Positions 42,201 to 46,900 of a stretch of 64,000 bases of DNA are shown piece by piece (the first letter of the stretch is position 1; every line of letters begins with the position of its first letter). The notes beneath the pieces are model-generated. The model did not search any database. It worked only from the letters and a program-made list of their open reading frames with translations, and was not told where the DNA came from. Made by a program: the position numbers and the translations under genes. Source of the stretch: Jaltomata sinuosa (Eukaryota > Streptophyta > Magnoliopsida > Solanales > Solanaceae); the NCBI GenBank assembly GCA_003996215.1, contig QJPP01000438.1:372001-436000 (forward strand), written 5' to 3'.

Positions 42201-42370
42201 TGGTGAGAAGGCTTCAATAATAGACCCTTTTTCACATTCCATGAACCAAGCAACCGATCTGAACCGCAGATCAGAAGGTTCTGGCCCCACTGAGTATAGT
42301 ATGGAATTCTGAAGCTCACCTTCCTTGACTTCAAAGGCTTGTCCCCAGAGAACAACCCCGAATTCACCAT
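9107..42370 (-). CDS. DPE2: DPE2, 4-alpha-glucanotransferase (disproportionating enzyme 2), 21 exons, last exon missing
   Basis: DPE2 is the cytosolic GH77 amylomaltase that transfers one glucosyl unit of maltose, exported from chloroplasts at night, to a heteroglycan. The exon chain gives about 895 codons: two starch-binding CBM20 modules (about residues 14-115 and 150-258), then a GH77 domain from EMPWRGAGVAVPMFS (261) that is interrupted by the DPE2-specific insertion (about 353-470). Catalytic residues by homology are Asp559 in YRIDHILGFF, Glu754 in ACGEDLG and the Asp of APSCHD in exon 20. All junctions agree in phase. Exon 19 has one extra base, giving a TAA two bases into exon 20. The final exon (VHVTLESLL in relatives) was not found. 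Introns 1, 14 and 15 hold many mobile elements. I infer a gene at a real DPE2 locus, disrupted unless the indel is an assembly error. Confidence 0.93.
9886..10006. mobile_element. hAT-like MITE, 121 bp, in DPE2 intron 20
   Basis: CTATGTTGCTCCGACTC ... GAGTCCGAGCAACATAG. Flanks CCTTCAGA (9878-9885) and CCTTTAGA (10007-10014) give an 8 bp duplication with one mismatch. Confidence 0.88.
10187..10384 (-). CDS. DPE2: DPE2 exon 20 (third catalytic Asp)
   Basis: 198 bp, fully open in the ancestral frame. Encodes VNAPSCHDCSTLRAWWEED, ELPPDECTPEIVHFVLRQH and EAPSMWSIFPLQ. The Asp of CHD is the GH77 transition-state stabiliser by homology. Acceptor TTAG, donor GTACTT. With the exon 19 insertion it would be read out of frame. 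Confidence 0.94.
11067..11166 (-). pseudogene. DPE2: DPE2 exon 19, with a one-base insertion
   Basis: 100 bp where 99 are expected. It starts VMQELGLVGLRIQRMPSEPDLE, then reads IWYSFSIQL instead of the conserved FGIPSQ. The extra base lies in GAAATTT (minus strand; about 11098-11104 on the plus strand). The shifted frame meets TAA two bases into exon 20, giving a predicted product of about 799 residues without the third catalytic Asp. Splice sites are intact (acceptor TGCAG, donor GTAAAA). Confidence 0.88.
11269..11428 (-). CDS. DPE2: DPE2 exon 18 (acid/base Glu)
   Basis: 160 bp. Encodes SQNVLKRLYHDYYF, ALKTLPVLLNSSDMLACGEDLGL and IPSCVHP. The Glu of CGEDLG (about residue 754) is the GH77 acid/base by homology. 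Acceptor TGCAG, donor GTATGC, phase 0. Confidence 0.95.
11642..11739 (-). CDS. DPE2: DPE2 exon 17
   Basis: 98 bp. Encodes NVALIKDREDPRKFYPRFNV...DLDQH, phase 0 to 2. Acceptor CACAG, donor GTACCT. Confidence 0.94.
11874..11993 (-). CDS. DPE2: DPE2 exon 16
   Basis: 120 bp. Encodes FKEECNTEKKIASALKSFLE...LFDLLQ. Acceptor TGTAG, donor GTGCAT, phase 0. Confidence 0.93.
12780..14780 (+). pseudogene. Ty1/copia pol relic (RT and RNase H) with 3' LTR start
   Basis: Broken reading frames along the + strand match a copia polyprotein: GCRWVYTVK, then YGDTFSPVTKIASVR, QLDIK, VYMEQPPRG, the stretch LQRSLYGLKQSPQAWFDKF at about 13400-13465, and an RNase H end ADQLADIFTKSL-like near 14640-14720. In-frame stops and frameshifts are frequent. 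A likely 3' LTR starts TGTTAAAATAG at about 14748 and is cut after 33 bases by the foldback element. The 5' half is absent or unrecognisable. The relic lies in DPE2 intron 15, antisense to the gene. Confidence 0.85.
14107..14345 (+). mobile_element. tRNA-derived SINE inserted in copia RNase H
   Basis: Starts GCACCCAAGGGTGTGGCTTAGTGGTCAATG (A-box-like TGGCTTAGTGG), continues with a B-box-like GGTTCAAATCC, and ends with an A-rich tail. The host reading (LVGKNLV|SWKSKKQ type) is interrupted; imperfect flanking repeats TTTGGTGTTTTG / TTGGTGCCTTGG are consistent with target duplication. It resembles the Au/SolS-type plant SINEs; exact family not certain. Confidence 0.75.
14781..15984. mobile_element. 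Long foldback (inverted-repeat) element, 1204 bp
   Basis: Left end ACGGAAAAGGGTCTAAATTAC; right end GGCCCTTTTCCGT. Arms of about 370 bp pair across a central segment of about 450 bp (for example GCTGATGACATGGCAAATAA left and ATTTGGCATATCATCAGC right). A 7 bp direct repeat ATGTGTA flanks it (14774-14780, 15985-15991). The arms contain internal repeats of the terminus (ACGGAAAAGGGCCGAAAATA near 14909). No transposase is present. The superfamily is unclear because a 7 bp duplication is unusual. Confidence 0.85.
16000..16627. mobile_element. hAT-like MITE, 628 bp, perfect 8 bp target duplication
   Basis: Starts CTAAGTTGCTTGGACTCGGG and ends GGTCCGCGCAACATAG, flanked by AATATAGT at 15992-15999 and 16628-16635. 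It shares TTCGGGGGTGCG...ACGGATACGGGTGCGGG with the 446 bp copy, but holds an additional segment (about 16200-16600). It lies immediately next to the target duplication of the foldback element. Confidence 0.9.
18099..22199 (+). mobile_element. RTE-clade LINE, 4101 bp, with 10 bp target duplication
   Basis: Flanked by TAAAATGATG at 18089-18098 and 22200-22209. It has a C/T-rich, GC-rich 5' region (18110-18900), one decayed endonuclease-reverse transcriptase ORF, and a 3' end GACCCCACTTTGTGGGAATA...GTTGTCGTTGTTGTTATTG instead of poly(A), as in RTE elements. The clean duplication and long 5' region suggest a nearly full-length insertion. It is a passenger inside the solo LTR. Confidence 0.92.
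19023..21858 (+). pseudogene. RTE LINE ORF: APE endonuclease and reverse transcriptase
   Basis: Endonuclease motifs: GSWNIGTLSGKSIELVK at 19026, IACIQETKW, GDFNGHIG near 19430. Reverse transcriptase motifs: VGPDEIPVDFWK (20455), NNYRGIKLLSHTMK (20625), FINLEKAYDKVSRE (20827), LHQGSSLSPFSFALVID (21005) and FADDVV at about 21100. The C-terminal stretch MRWFGHVMRR-like is at 21655. Lesions: TGA at 19020, one frameshift near 19590-19605, and stops at about 19969, 20788 and 21490. The reverse transcriptase active-site motif is intact, but the ORF cannot give one protein. Confidence 0.92.
23395..24480 (-). pseudogene. L1-type LINE relic (ORF1 end and start of ORF2)
   Basis: The minus-strand reading near 23879-24172 (GDKCGGWVEMELKNHLRWARIKIKGP...) fits the ORF1 protein of plant L1 elements, and TFTWNVRGLNNRERRRLLV near 23385-23460 fits the start of the ORF2 endonuclease. 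Sequence left of the solo LTR (about 16700-16977) should be the continuation, because the solo LTR target duplication joins them. Heavily degraded. Confidence 0.7.
24481..25171. other. DPE2 intron 15, unassigned part
   Basis: May include the 5' part of the L1 relic on the minus strand, but no motif can be supported. No gene or RNA seen. Confidence 0.4.
25172..25489. repeat. Perfect-looking tandem duplication, 2 x 159 bp
   Basis: GGTTCCCATATCTCTGTCCC begins at 25172 and again at 25331, and the two units read the same through ATCTTTGAAG. The duplicated unit includes the left end of a Stowaway MITE (CTCCTCCGTCCCAATTCATG). The lack of differences suggests a recent event or an assembly duplicate. 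Confidence 0.85.
25425..25965. mobile_element. Stowaway-type MITE, enlarged by insertions
   Basis: Left end TA|CTCCTCCGTCCCAATTCATG, right end TTGGGATAGAGGGAG|TA, the standard Stowaway arrangement with TA duplication. The length is about twice that of the 237 bp copy at 30863, because mitochondrial-like sequence lies in the middle. Confidence 0.75.
25665..25803 (+). pseudogene. Mitochondrial 26S rRNA fragment (NUMT)
   Basis: GGAGTAGTTTATCTGGGGCGGATGCCTCCTAAAGAGTTACAGAGGTGTGCGAAGG... through GACCGACTGG and GAACAGAGATGAAAG corresponds to domain V of plant mitochondrial large-subunit rRNA. Relative to what I recall of that rRNA it lacks about a dozen bases after GTGAGCGTA and shows a few substitutions. 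The adjoining 25810-25910 (CCACCATAGGC-type, CCCCCCCCC, CCCGCG) may be more organellar DNA. Not a functional rRNA. Confidence 0.8.
25968..26949. other. DPE2 intron 15, acceptor-distal part
   Basis: A/T-rich intron. A 65-codon minus-strand open frame at 26293-26490 matches nothing I recognise. A (GA)n run lies at 26755-26768. No feature is supported. Confidence 0.4.
26950..27021 (-). CDS. DPE2: DPE2 exon 15, isolated between two TE-filled introns
   Basis: 72 bp. Encodes EKFGASWTIISSAFLNEYQ...YE, conserved in DPE2. Acceptor TTTACAG, donor GTGAAT. It lies 5.6 kb from exon 14 and 15 kb from exon 16. Confidence 0.92.
28418..28538. mobile_element. hAT-like MITE, 121 bp, inside copia pol
   Basis: CTATGTTGCTCAGACTC ... 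GTCCGTGCAACTTAG, flanked by GCACAGAT (28410-28417) and GAACAGAT (28539-28546), an 8 bp duplication with one mismatch. It interrupts the copia integrase/RT linker region. Confidence 0.9.
29167..29311 (-). repeat. Small copia LTR (3' copy, 145 bp)
   Basis: On the minus strand TGTTAGAATAGGAATAGGAAC ... TATAAATAGGG ... TTCTCACA, with a TATA box. It belongs to the same family as the LTRs at 30836-31214 and 37882-38019. Confidence 0.88.
29320..29553 (-). pseudogene. Copia RNase H C-terminal fragment
   Basis: Reads MQLVCDNQTSLHMASNPVFH, HIETDCHFVREKIL and SDQLSDIFIKSL, the C-terminal end of a copia polyprotein. It is cut abruptly at its N-terminal side, where the strand of coding sequence changes. 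Confidence 0.85.
29767..29896 (+). repeat. 130 bp LTR, plus orientation, with PBS
   Basis: TGTTAGAGTGGGTTAAAATC ... ATATCTTTACA followed by TGGTATCTGAGC, one mismatch from the initiator tRNA-Met primer-binding site. Preceded on the plus strand by another copia RNase H fragment (VVARSSAEAEYRAM...). Pairs with the inverted copy at 30632-30761. Confidence 0.8.
29897..30631. other. Copia leader and gag-start segment between inverted LTRs
   Basis: The plus strand holds a copia leader and a gag-like start, SFACDIFGSKNTGIGN...MITSEPLMG (30490-30590), also found at 38400-38500. Near 30585 it joins sequence whose homology runs the other way, so this is a rearranged junction. No intact coding region. 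Confidence 0.6.
30632..30761 (-). repeat. 130 bp LTR, minus orientation, with PBS
   Basis: On the minus strand TGTTAGAGTGGTTTAAAGTC ... ATATCTTTACA followed by TGGTATCAGAGC (exact initiator tRNA-Met PBS). Same length and family as 29767-29896 but facing it. Confidence 0.82.
30836..31214 (-). repeat. Small copia LTR (5' copy), carrying a MITE
   Basis: Matches 29167-29311 once the Stowaway MITE at 30863-31099 and one TA are removed. On the minus strand it ends CTTACA before the PBS. Confidence 0.85.
30863..31099. mobile_element. Stowaway MITE, 237 bp
   Basis: TA|CTCCCTCCGTCTCATTTTATG ... CATAAAATGGGATGGAGGGAG|TA. Long near-perfect terminal inverted repeats and TA target duplication, typical of Tc1/mariner-derived Stowaway elements. 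Confidence 0.95.
32434..32647 (+). repeat. Copia 3' LTR next to the exon 14 donor site
   Basis: Follows the polypurine tract TTGAGGGGAGCGT; starts TGATTGTGTTAAACTG, has TATAAATACC near 32570, and ends AAATTCTACA. The DPE2 donor GTATTG starts at 32659, so 12 bases of intron separate LTR and exon. Confidence 0.8.
32660..32734 (-). CDS. DPE2: DPE2 exon 14
   Basis: 75 bp. Encodes EELESEGLWDFNRLTQPYI...ELLQ. Acceptor TTGCAG. The donor GTATTG is intact, but a copia LTR begins only 12 bases into the intron. Confidence 0.93.
32855..32980 (-). CDS. DPE2: DPE2 exon 13 (catalytic nucleophile)
   Basis: 126 bp. Encodes MGKYFTAYRIDHILGFFRIW, with the Asp in RIDH (residue about 559) as the GH77 nucleophile by homology, and GKFRPSIPISQ. 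Acceptor TTACAG, donor GTATCT. Confidence 0.95.
33084..33326 (-). CDS. DPE2: DPE2 exon 12
   Basis: 243 bp, the largest internal exon. Encodes LSEAAEYARKKGVVLKGDLP, IGVDRNSVDTWVYPNLF, GAPPDYFDKNGQNWGFPTYN and WWRARLTQ, all core GH77 motifs. Acceptor ATCAG, donor GTACCT. Confidence 0.95.
33424..33507 (-). CDS. DPE2: DPE2 exon 11
   Basis: 84 bp. Encodes LEKLVSKENLHYEVVSFHYY...HLHLQ, where the GH77 core resumes. Acceptor CTGCAG, donor GTAAAC. Confidence 0.93.
33609..33710 (-). CDS. DPE2: DPE2 exon 10
   Basis: 102 bp. Encodes EWLKPYAAFCFLRDFFETS...SKFSKEK. Acceptor GTGCAG, donor GTAATA. Confidence 0.93.
33957..34076 (-). CDS. DPE2: DPE2 exon 9
   Basis: 120 bp. Encodes DVDYEASMVTKLSIAKKIF...FQEFFSENQ, helical insertion segment. 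Acceptor TTGCAG, donor GTCCTT. Confidence 0.92.
34480..34518 (-). CDS. DPE2: DPE2 exon 8 (39 bp micro-exon)
   Basis: Thirteen codons, QEIREARVQLDKK, within the DPE2-specific insertion of the GH77 domain. Acceptor TCACAG, donor GTATTC. Easily missed by automatic annotation. Confidence 0.9.
34647..34725 (-). CDS. DPE2: DPE2 exon 7
   Basis: 79 bp. Encodes SSLSVFALHPLYLRVEAIS...EDIK. Acceptor ATGCAG, donor GTGTTC. Confidence 0.92.
35478..35674 (-). CDS. DPE2: DPE2 exon 6 (start of GH77)
   Basis: 197 bp. Encodes EMPWRGAGVAVPMFSVRS, GVGEFLDLKLLVDWA and VQLLPINDTSV...WWDSYPY, the N-terminal part of the GH77 barrel. Acceptor CATCAG, donor GTAATT, phase 2. Confidence 0.94.
35763..35886 (-). CDS. DPE2: DPE2 exon 5 (downstream of U12 intron)
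   Basis: 124 bp. Completes the Lys codon, then YKYCKFSKAGTSVECGASR through VVLSDGLMR, the end of CBM20-2. Donor GTAAGT, phase 0. Confidence 0.92.
35887..35992 (-). other. DPE2: DPE2 intron 4, U12-type AT-AC intron (106 bp)
   Basis: On the minus strand the intron starts ATATCCTTTT (exact U12 donor consensus, 35984-35992), has TTCCTTAAT at 35896-35904 (one mismatch to the U12 branch consensus TTCCTTAAC), and ends AAAC, so the terminal dinucleotides are AT and AC. The branch adenosine is about 10 bases from the acceptor. Splicing here joins AA to A and gives FPLKYKYCKF, the expected DPE2 reading. Confidence 0.88.
35993..36120 (-). CDS. DPE2: DPE2 exon 4 (upstream of U12 intron)
   Basis: 128 bp encoding IYVIGSSLKLGQWKIQDG...KDDFPL plus two bases of a Lys codon. 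Acceptor CTGTAG. The exon ends directly before ATATCCTTT, the U12-type donor consensus. Confidence 0.92.
36261..36316 (-). CDS. DPE2: DPE2 exon 3
   Basis: 56 bp, completes a Gly codon and encodes SVILQFRICCPYLEEGTS, the first strand of CBM20-2. Acceptor AAACAG, donor GTAAGA. Confidence 0.92.
36395..36512 (-). CDS. DPE2: DPE2 exon 2
   Basis: 118 bp, phase 0 to 1. Encodes TGSDNIPFRSAFKDVIFR...LDQD, the linker between the two CBM20 modules. Acceptor TTGCAG, donor GTAATT. Separated from exon 1 by a 5.5 kb intron. Confidence 0.92.
36660..36797 (-). mobile_element. RTE-LINE 3' tail, truncated copy in DPE2 intron 1
   Basis: On the plus strand (AAC)n, then CAGTGTAATCCCGCAAGTGGGGTCTGGGG ... GTTTCCGATGGACCCTCGGCTCAAG. 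This is the reverse complement of the 3' end of the LINE at 22030-22199. Severely 5'-truncated. Confidence 0.8.
37410..37582 (-). mobile_element. RTE-LINE 3' tail with a 17 bp target duplication
   Basis: (ACA)n then GTGGGGTCTGGGGAGGGTAG ... GTTTCCGATAGACCC. The flanks AATGTTCACGCATCTCA (37393-37409 and 37583-37599) are identical, showing target-primed retrotransposition of a short (173 bp) RNA end. Sense with DPE2. Confidence 0.9.
37628..37881 (+). pseudogene. Copia gag zinc-knuckle fragment
   Basis: RGGGRFRRTRLNYSYCNRLEHTREVCYSLHDRPP... shows a CCHC-type knuckle (C-x2-x-x-L-x-H-x4-C). The same segment recurs at about 39160-39300. It is cut by the LTR of the next element, so an older copy of the same family was hit by a younger one. 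Confidence 0.75.
37882..38019 (+). repeat. Small copia 5' LTR (138 bp) with PBS
   Basis: TGTTAGAACATGAATAGGAAC ... TATAAATAGCG ... ATCTCTCACA, followed by TGGTATCATAGC, a near match to the initiator tRNA-Met primer site. Same family as the LTRs of 29167-31214. Confidence 0.88.
38020..40190 (+). pseudogene. Copia leader, gag, protease and integrase start (degraded)
   Basis: Gag from about 38400 (GSSNYLAWASSVELWCKGQS at 38499; PIPDRIYVKEKARALYTNG-like; GHTRDVCYTLHGRPP near 39235), a protease-like end and pre-integrase region GHESQGLYYYTSP (39837), LLHERLGHPSVSKL (39916), LDCESCQLGKHTHSTF (39994), then VHSDIWGPSRV at 40080. Many stops. A 108 bp tandem duplication lies inside gag (39261-39475). 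RT and RNase H are missing. Antisense to DPE2 in intron 1. Confidence 0.85.
39261..39475 (+). repeat. 108 bp tandem duplication in copia gag
   Basis: CGACCACCCAATAATGCTCATAT begins at about 39261 and 39369, with GAGCAAGTAAGCAGACAT in both. The units differ at several positions, so it is not recent. Confidence 0.75.
40691..40927. mobile_element. PIF/Harbinger (Tourist-like) MITE, 237 bp
   Basis: GGGGTCGTTTGGTACA ... TGTACCAAACGACCCC, perfect 16 bp terminal inverted repeats with further pairing inward, flanked by TTA on both sides (40688-40690, 40928-40930). The TTA/TAA three-base duplication is diagnostic for PIF/Harbinger. Confidence 0.93.
41268..41385. repeat. Tandem duplication, about 60 bp unit
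   Basis: AAGGGAAAAACGACATAAGATTGTGAAT... and AAGGGAAAAACACAGAAGATTGTGAAT..., both ending GGCGGAGAATGCTTCAGA. In DPE2 intron 1. Confidence 0.75.
41690..42000. repeat. Tandem triplication, about 107 bp unit, beside exon 1
   Basis: ACTAGCATACCTTCCTTTCTC recurs at about 41794 and 41901, with a more diverged first unit at about 41694. Each unit ends TATTCACGAAACATTATGAGAAAGA. The array abuts the donor side of exon 1 (donor at 42016). Confidence 0.8.
42017..42370 (-). CDS. DPE2: DPE2 exon 1
   Basis: 118 codons from ATG at 42370 to DLWQ, donor GTGCTA, phase 0. It encodes the first CBM20 module (VSFRIPYYTQWGQ, GSWNVKKGLLLKPSHQGEELIWSG, YYVVDD). The start is set at MVNSGLFSG because homologues begin there; an in-frame Met five codons upstream (MIQFK) is possible but not expected. 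Confidence 0.93.
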
Positions 42371-43216
42371 CTTAAATTGAATCAAACCAAGTGGAACACC
42401 TCAAAATTCTACATATAATTCAAGAACAATGTCAAAAGCTTTCAGAGTATCCAATGTAAAGATTCAAGTTGCATAAATGGTTACCATATAGTACTCAAAT
42501 GACCGACCATGTACTTTCAGACTCCCTCAAAATTTAATTTTTAAAATGAAGAATATGGCAATAAGAAATGTACTTTTATATTCAATTCACACACTACTAT
42601 TAAATGCATTTTGCGATAAATATCAACTCTACCATAAAGTTAACCCAATTGAAAGAACAACATAGTAGATATGGGCGAAGTTTATCAAATTTTGAATTTT
42701 GAGCTGATTAAACTTAAACCTTGTACTATAGTGTAGACTCGCCTAACACTTGAATCAGTGGAAACCAAATTCAGTGGTTAGGAATGAAGTATCCACTATT
42801 GCAAGAAGATGAGGAATGAGAAAGTGTGGCTGTGGCTCTGGAAAAAAAATACAAAAATATCAGAGATCTTTTATTGGGTTGTAAAGTGACTTACAAGACC
42901 GTGAGAAAGGGGTAAAGTTCGTCTTTTAGTGCGAGCAAAGCAAATGATGGCAAGTAATTGGAGAGTGGCTAACTCTTTCACGGTGATGATGACCACTTTT
43001 TCATCTCTTCTTTCTTCTTCCTCTTTCTTTTTTTTATTTATTTTATTTTAAACACTATGAGCGTAAATTTTGGACGACTGGATCTTCACTCACTTGCATG
43101 GCATGATGCCCTTAACTATGGGAGCATTGTTTCATTTTAGGTCACTCAAAATTTAACAAGCCTCCAACATGAGGTTTGGGCAATGTGAGTCGGTACTCTA
43201 AGGAACAACTACACAA
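42371..43216 (-). promoter_or_regulatory. DPE2: DPE2 5' leader and probable promoter region
   Basis: Upstream of the DPE2 start on the minus strand, A/T-rich, without recognisable mobile elements. It should contain the 5' UTR and core promoter by position. A TATAAA on the minus strand at about 43244-43249 is a candidate only; no experimental start site can be deduced. Confidence 0.4.
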
Positions 43217-43359
43217 ATGCCCCTTAAAGAAGTGGCTTTATATTTTTGCCACCATAAAAAAGATCTAACAAAAATAGTCTTCCGTGTTTTTATATATAAA
43301 ACAACTATCTTTTTGTCTCTCTATACCTCAAATATTTTTAAACAACTCTCCATGCTCAT

Positions 43360-43740
43360 TTGTCTCTCAACTTTTATATTTATTTATTTTCTCTTTTTTA
43401 TTTTTTTATTTTTCTTTTTTCTTTTTTCTTTTTTTTTTCTTTTTTTCTCAACCTTTATTTTTCTTTTATTTTTTATTTTATTCTTTCTTCTACGTTTTTT
43501 CTTTTTTCTCAATCTTTATTTCTTTTTTCTCCTCTCAATTCTATTTTTTTTTCTCCTTTTTATTTTTTATTTTTTTTTATTTTTATCAACCTTTATTTTT
43601 TCATTTATTTTTTACTTTGTTTTTTTTCTTCGTTTTTTTCCTTTTTTCTCAATTTTATTTTTTTTCTCTCAACTTCTATTTTTTTATTTTTTATTTGATT
43701 TTTAATTTTTCTTTTCTCTTTTTTTAATCATTTTTCTCGA
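43360..43740. repeat. T/C-rich low-complexity tract (polypyrimidine, plus strand)
   Basis: Almost uninterrupted T and C with the degenerate theme TTTTTCTC / TTTTATTTTTT. The long open frames here (rich in Phe, Leu, Ser) are a by-product of the base composition. Located about 1 kb upstream of the DPE2 start. Confidence 0.9.
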
Positions 43741-43744
43741 CTTT

Positions 43745-43940
43745 TATTTGTTTTATGAGATGTTCTATAACTCTTGCGTTAGAGGCAAGACTTGGCCTAA
43801 GAACTTCCAAACAACAAATTATGCCTCATGAGCAAGACTTGACACTAGTACATTATGTCTTGATTTATGAGATGTTTTATAACACTTGCCTCAGAGGCAA
43901 GACTTAGCCCAAGGACCTCTCAAAAAATACAAGTTACACC
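43745..43940. repeat. Tandem duplication, about 113 bp unit
   Basis: TTTATGAGATGTTCTATAACTCTTGCG...GGCAAGACTTGGCC at 43752 and TTTATGAGATGTTTTATAACACTTGCC...GGCAAGACTTAGCC at 43865. Ends at the left border of the Ogre-like LTR. Confidence 0.7.
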
Positions 43941-43941
43941 A

Positions 43942-46900
43942 TGTCGCGCCCTATTTTGGACTGGCCAGAATATGTTTGCAACATCCGGCTCTTCTACCTG
44001 GTTTTGAAAAAGGGTTTAGAGTCGCCACCTAACCTTTTAGGGAAAAATTAGGAAAAAACCATTTGTTAATGTAAAACTCTGTTTTTAGTCTGCGAAAAAC
44101 AGATGAAATTCTAGGTAAGAGTTTTGGTTACTCGAGGGGAAGGTATTAAGCACTCCTCAGAGCCTATCCGAAGATAGTCCTTAAACTCAATTTAGAAACA
44201 TATTTGGGAAAAATTATTTGTTCGTTATTTGCTAAAAAATGTGATAAAAACATGTTTTATTAATTTAAAGAAAACTCAAAGTATATGACACATGCTACTA
44301 CAATAGGCAAAAATATAAAATATGCTTATGGTAAAAAAGATGAAACATATCTACGTACATGTCAAAATATATGAAAATTTAATAGCAATACTTTTATCAT
44401 AACTATAATTAAAATATGTAGAACTTTATGATTTATAAGAATATATACTTAAAAAGCTATGTAAAAAAAAATAAAGATATTATTTATACAAATATACTCT
44501 TTGTAAAGTAAAAAATATATGTTCTTAGAGTTTGAGAAAATTTATGACATGTTTATTAAAAGAAAATAAAGATGACGTATGTATATTTAAAATATAGGAA
44601 ATCATGTGAAAAAGTTTATTATTTAAAAGATTTGGATAAGTAAAAACATGTAGGAAATAAGTATACCGGTAATAGAGAAAAATATATAAAAGAAAATCAT
44701 ATTTATTTTGTAAATATATTTCGTGTAAGAGAATAATTTGAAGACTTGAGTAGAGAATGAAAATTATTTGTTTCATATAAAGAAGGACTTTTATTTGTAA
44801 AGTGAAAAATAAACATACGTTGAATATGAAAGAAAATATTATGTACGTAAATATAATTGCAATGAAATAATATATGTATGATTTAAGTAGGAGGATGGGT
44901 AAGTAAAAATATAAATATATACCTTGTAGTAGATAGCATATGACATATACACCTTGCGTTTTGAGGCCTTTAAAAAATCTGAAAATCTCAAAAATAAATA
45001 AATATATATATAGAGTATAACAAAAATATTTGTAAAATATTGGAGTTAGAATAAGATAATAAATGACTTATAAATGAATATGAAATGGCTTGCCTAGATT
45101 AGATAAAGAATACTATAGTTTAAGGCCTAAGAATGATTAAATATTCGTTTGAAATATATTGAATCGCTAATTAATGTTTTTGAAAATCTACCGCGAGTTA
45201 TTTAAACAAGTTTTCCTTGAAACAAAGCCTAAATTAATTAATCCTAAAAATCTGCTATATTTATTATTATTATTACTATTTTTTGAAAGTGTTCACTCAC
45301 TAATTTTTTAAAGTATTTGATAGGGGAAACCCGAAACATTTGCCTAACTAAAAGGGTGAAGGAAATTCACTTTCAAAATTTCAAACTAAAAATAATCAAA
45401 CAAAGTTGTAAGCCGAAAAATAAACGTTAATCGAAGTCACAAAATGCATATCCAAATAATACAAGGTTAGTTAAACAAATTCAAGTAATAAGAAAAGCAT
45501 ATAGAAAATAAAGGACTAGGTACGTTAAGTTCCTTTGGAGGAACTAGTCTCCTAATGAGTGACTCCGAACACTGCGATAGTTCCTAATAGCTGTTCGACC
45601 CAAATGTATTGGGCCGAAAGTGAGTTTTCAAATGAGAACTCCAACTCTCCGGTTGTGCCATGAAACAAAGAAAGAGTAAAGGAATTAAAATTAGGAACTG
45701 ATCAAATAATCAGCAAAGAAACAAGTTGATAAGGTTGCATTATTATGAGGAAATATTCAAACAAGCAAGGTTATGAGTTTAGATTACTGAGAATCGCTAC
45801 AAATTGGTTAAGAAAGGTAAGTTGTAAGAGAAACTTAGAAGAACTACATGACATTTAGGCAAAATAAGTTTTCCCAGATCATAATTCCTTGGCTAAATGA
45901 TTTCCCCGTCACTTTCACTTTTCCATAAATTAATCAAACATCAACATGGCTCAAAGGCAACATTAAAACTCAAGTTCTAAAAGAGATGATCTTTACCCCT
46001 TACCTAAATCACAACTTATTTATCTCAACTTTTGGAACCTAAATTGGTGTCATGATTTAAGTTAGTTACCTATACTAAGTGATTTCAGTTGGGTACAATA
46101 TGTAACCATACCAGAAACCTTTTCAAACTGTCTTGACAGTGAGTTTTCAAGCTAATTAATCACATTTAAAACTCAAGTTGTCACTTCCATATTCATGCTA
46201 TGATATCAAGCAAACTAGTGAACTTTTAAACTTACGTTGAAACCAAACATAGCTAAGTTAAGTTAGAAGTGGAAATTTTCATTTAAGCAAGCAACTAGCC
46301 TAAGATGTAACCAACAATTGATACAATATTCCAAACGTTCAAGTGCAAGAGCTACAAGAATTCTATGATGGACAGCCGAATGCCTTGACTTGAAGAAAAC
46401 AGTCATATACATGAGCTAGTACCAAACTCCTTATTCAACTTAATTAACTTAGAGCTAGGTGATCAATATATACGCAAGCTTTAAAACAATTATACAGGTG
46501 CATACACAATCTTCTCAGAGTTATAGCTAACAGCCCACTAGCCTCAACTTTTGAAACCAAATTAATACCATTTTTTACTTGTATGAAGTAATTTAAATTG
46601 GTACAACATCTAACCATACCACAAACTTGCTCAAACTGATTAGAACTTGCCTTAACAGTGAGTTTTCAAGCTTATTCAAATCACCTTTAAAAAACTCAAG
46701 TTACAACCTTTATATTCACGTGGTAAAACCAAACAAAACTAGCAAACTTCAAACATATAATGAATCTCAAACACATGGTTAATCACCTCTCAAAGATTAA
46801 AACTTGTATAACCCTTTCCATGCTAAGGTAGAAGTAGAAAAATCTCACTTTAGGTAGACGACTTAGCTAAAGACATAACCAGACAATTGACGACTTTGAA

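Noticed and set aside
43217..43727. Three long overlapping open frames (112-162 codons) rich in Phe, Leu and Ser, like membrane proteins
   Set aside because: They come from a T/C-rich low-complexity tract in all three frames; no start context or family match.
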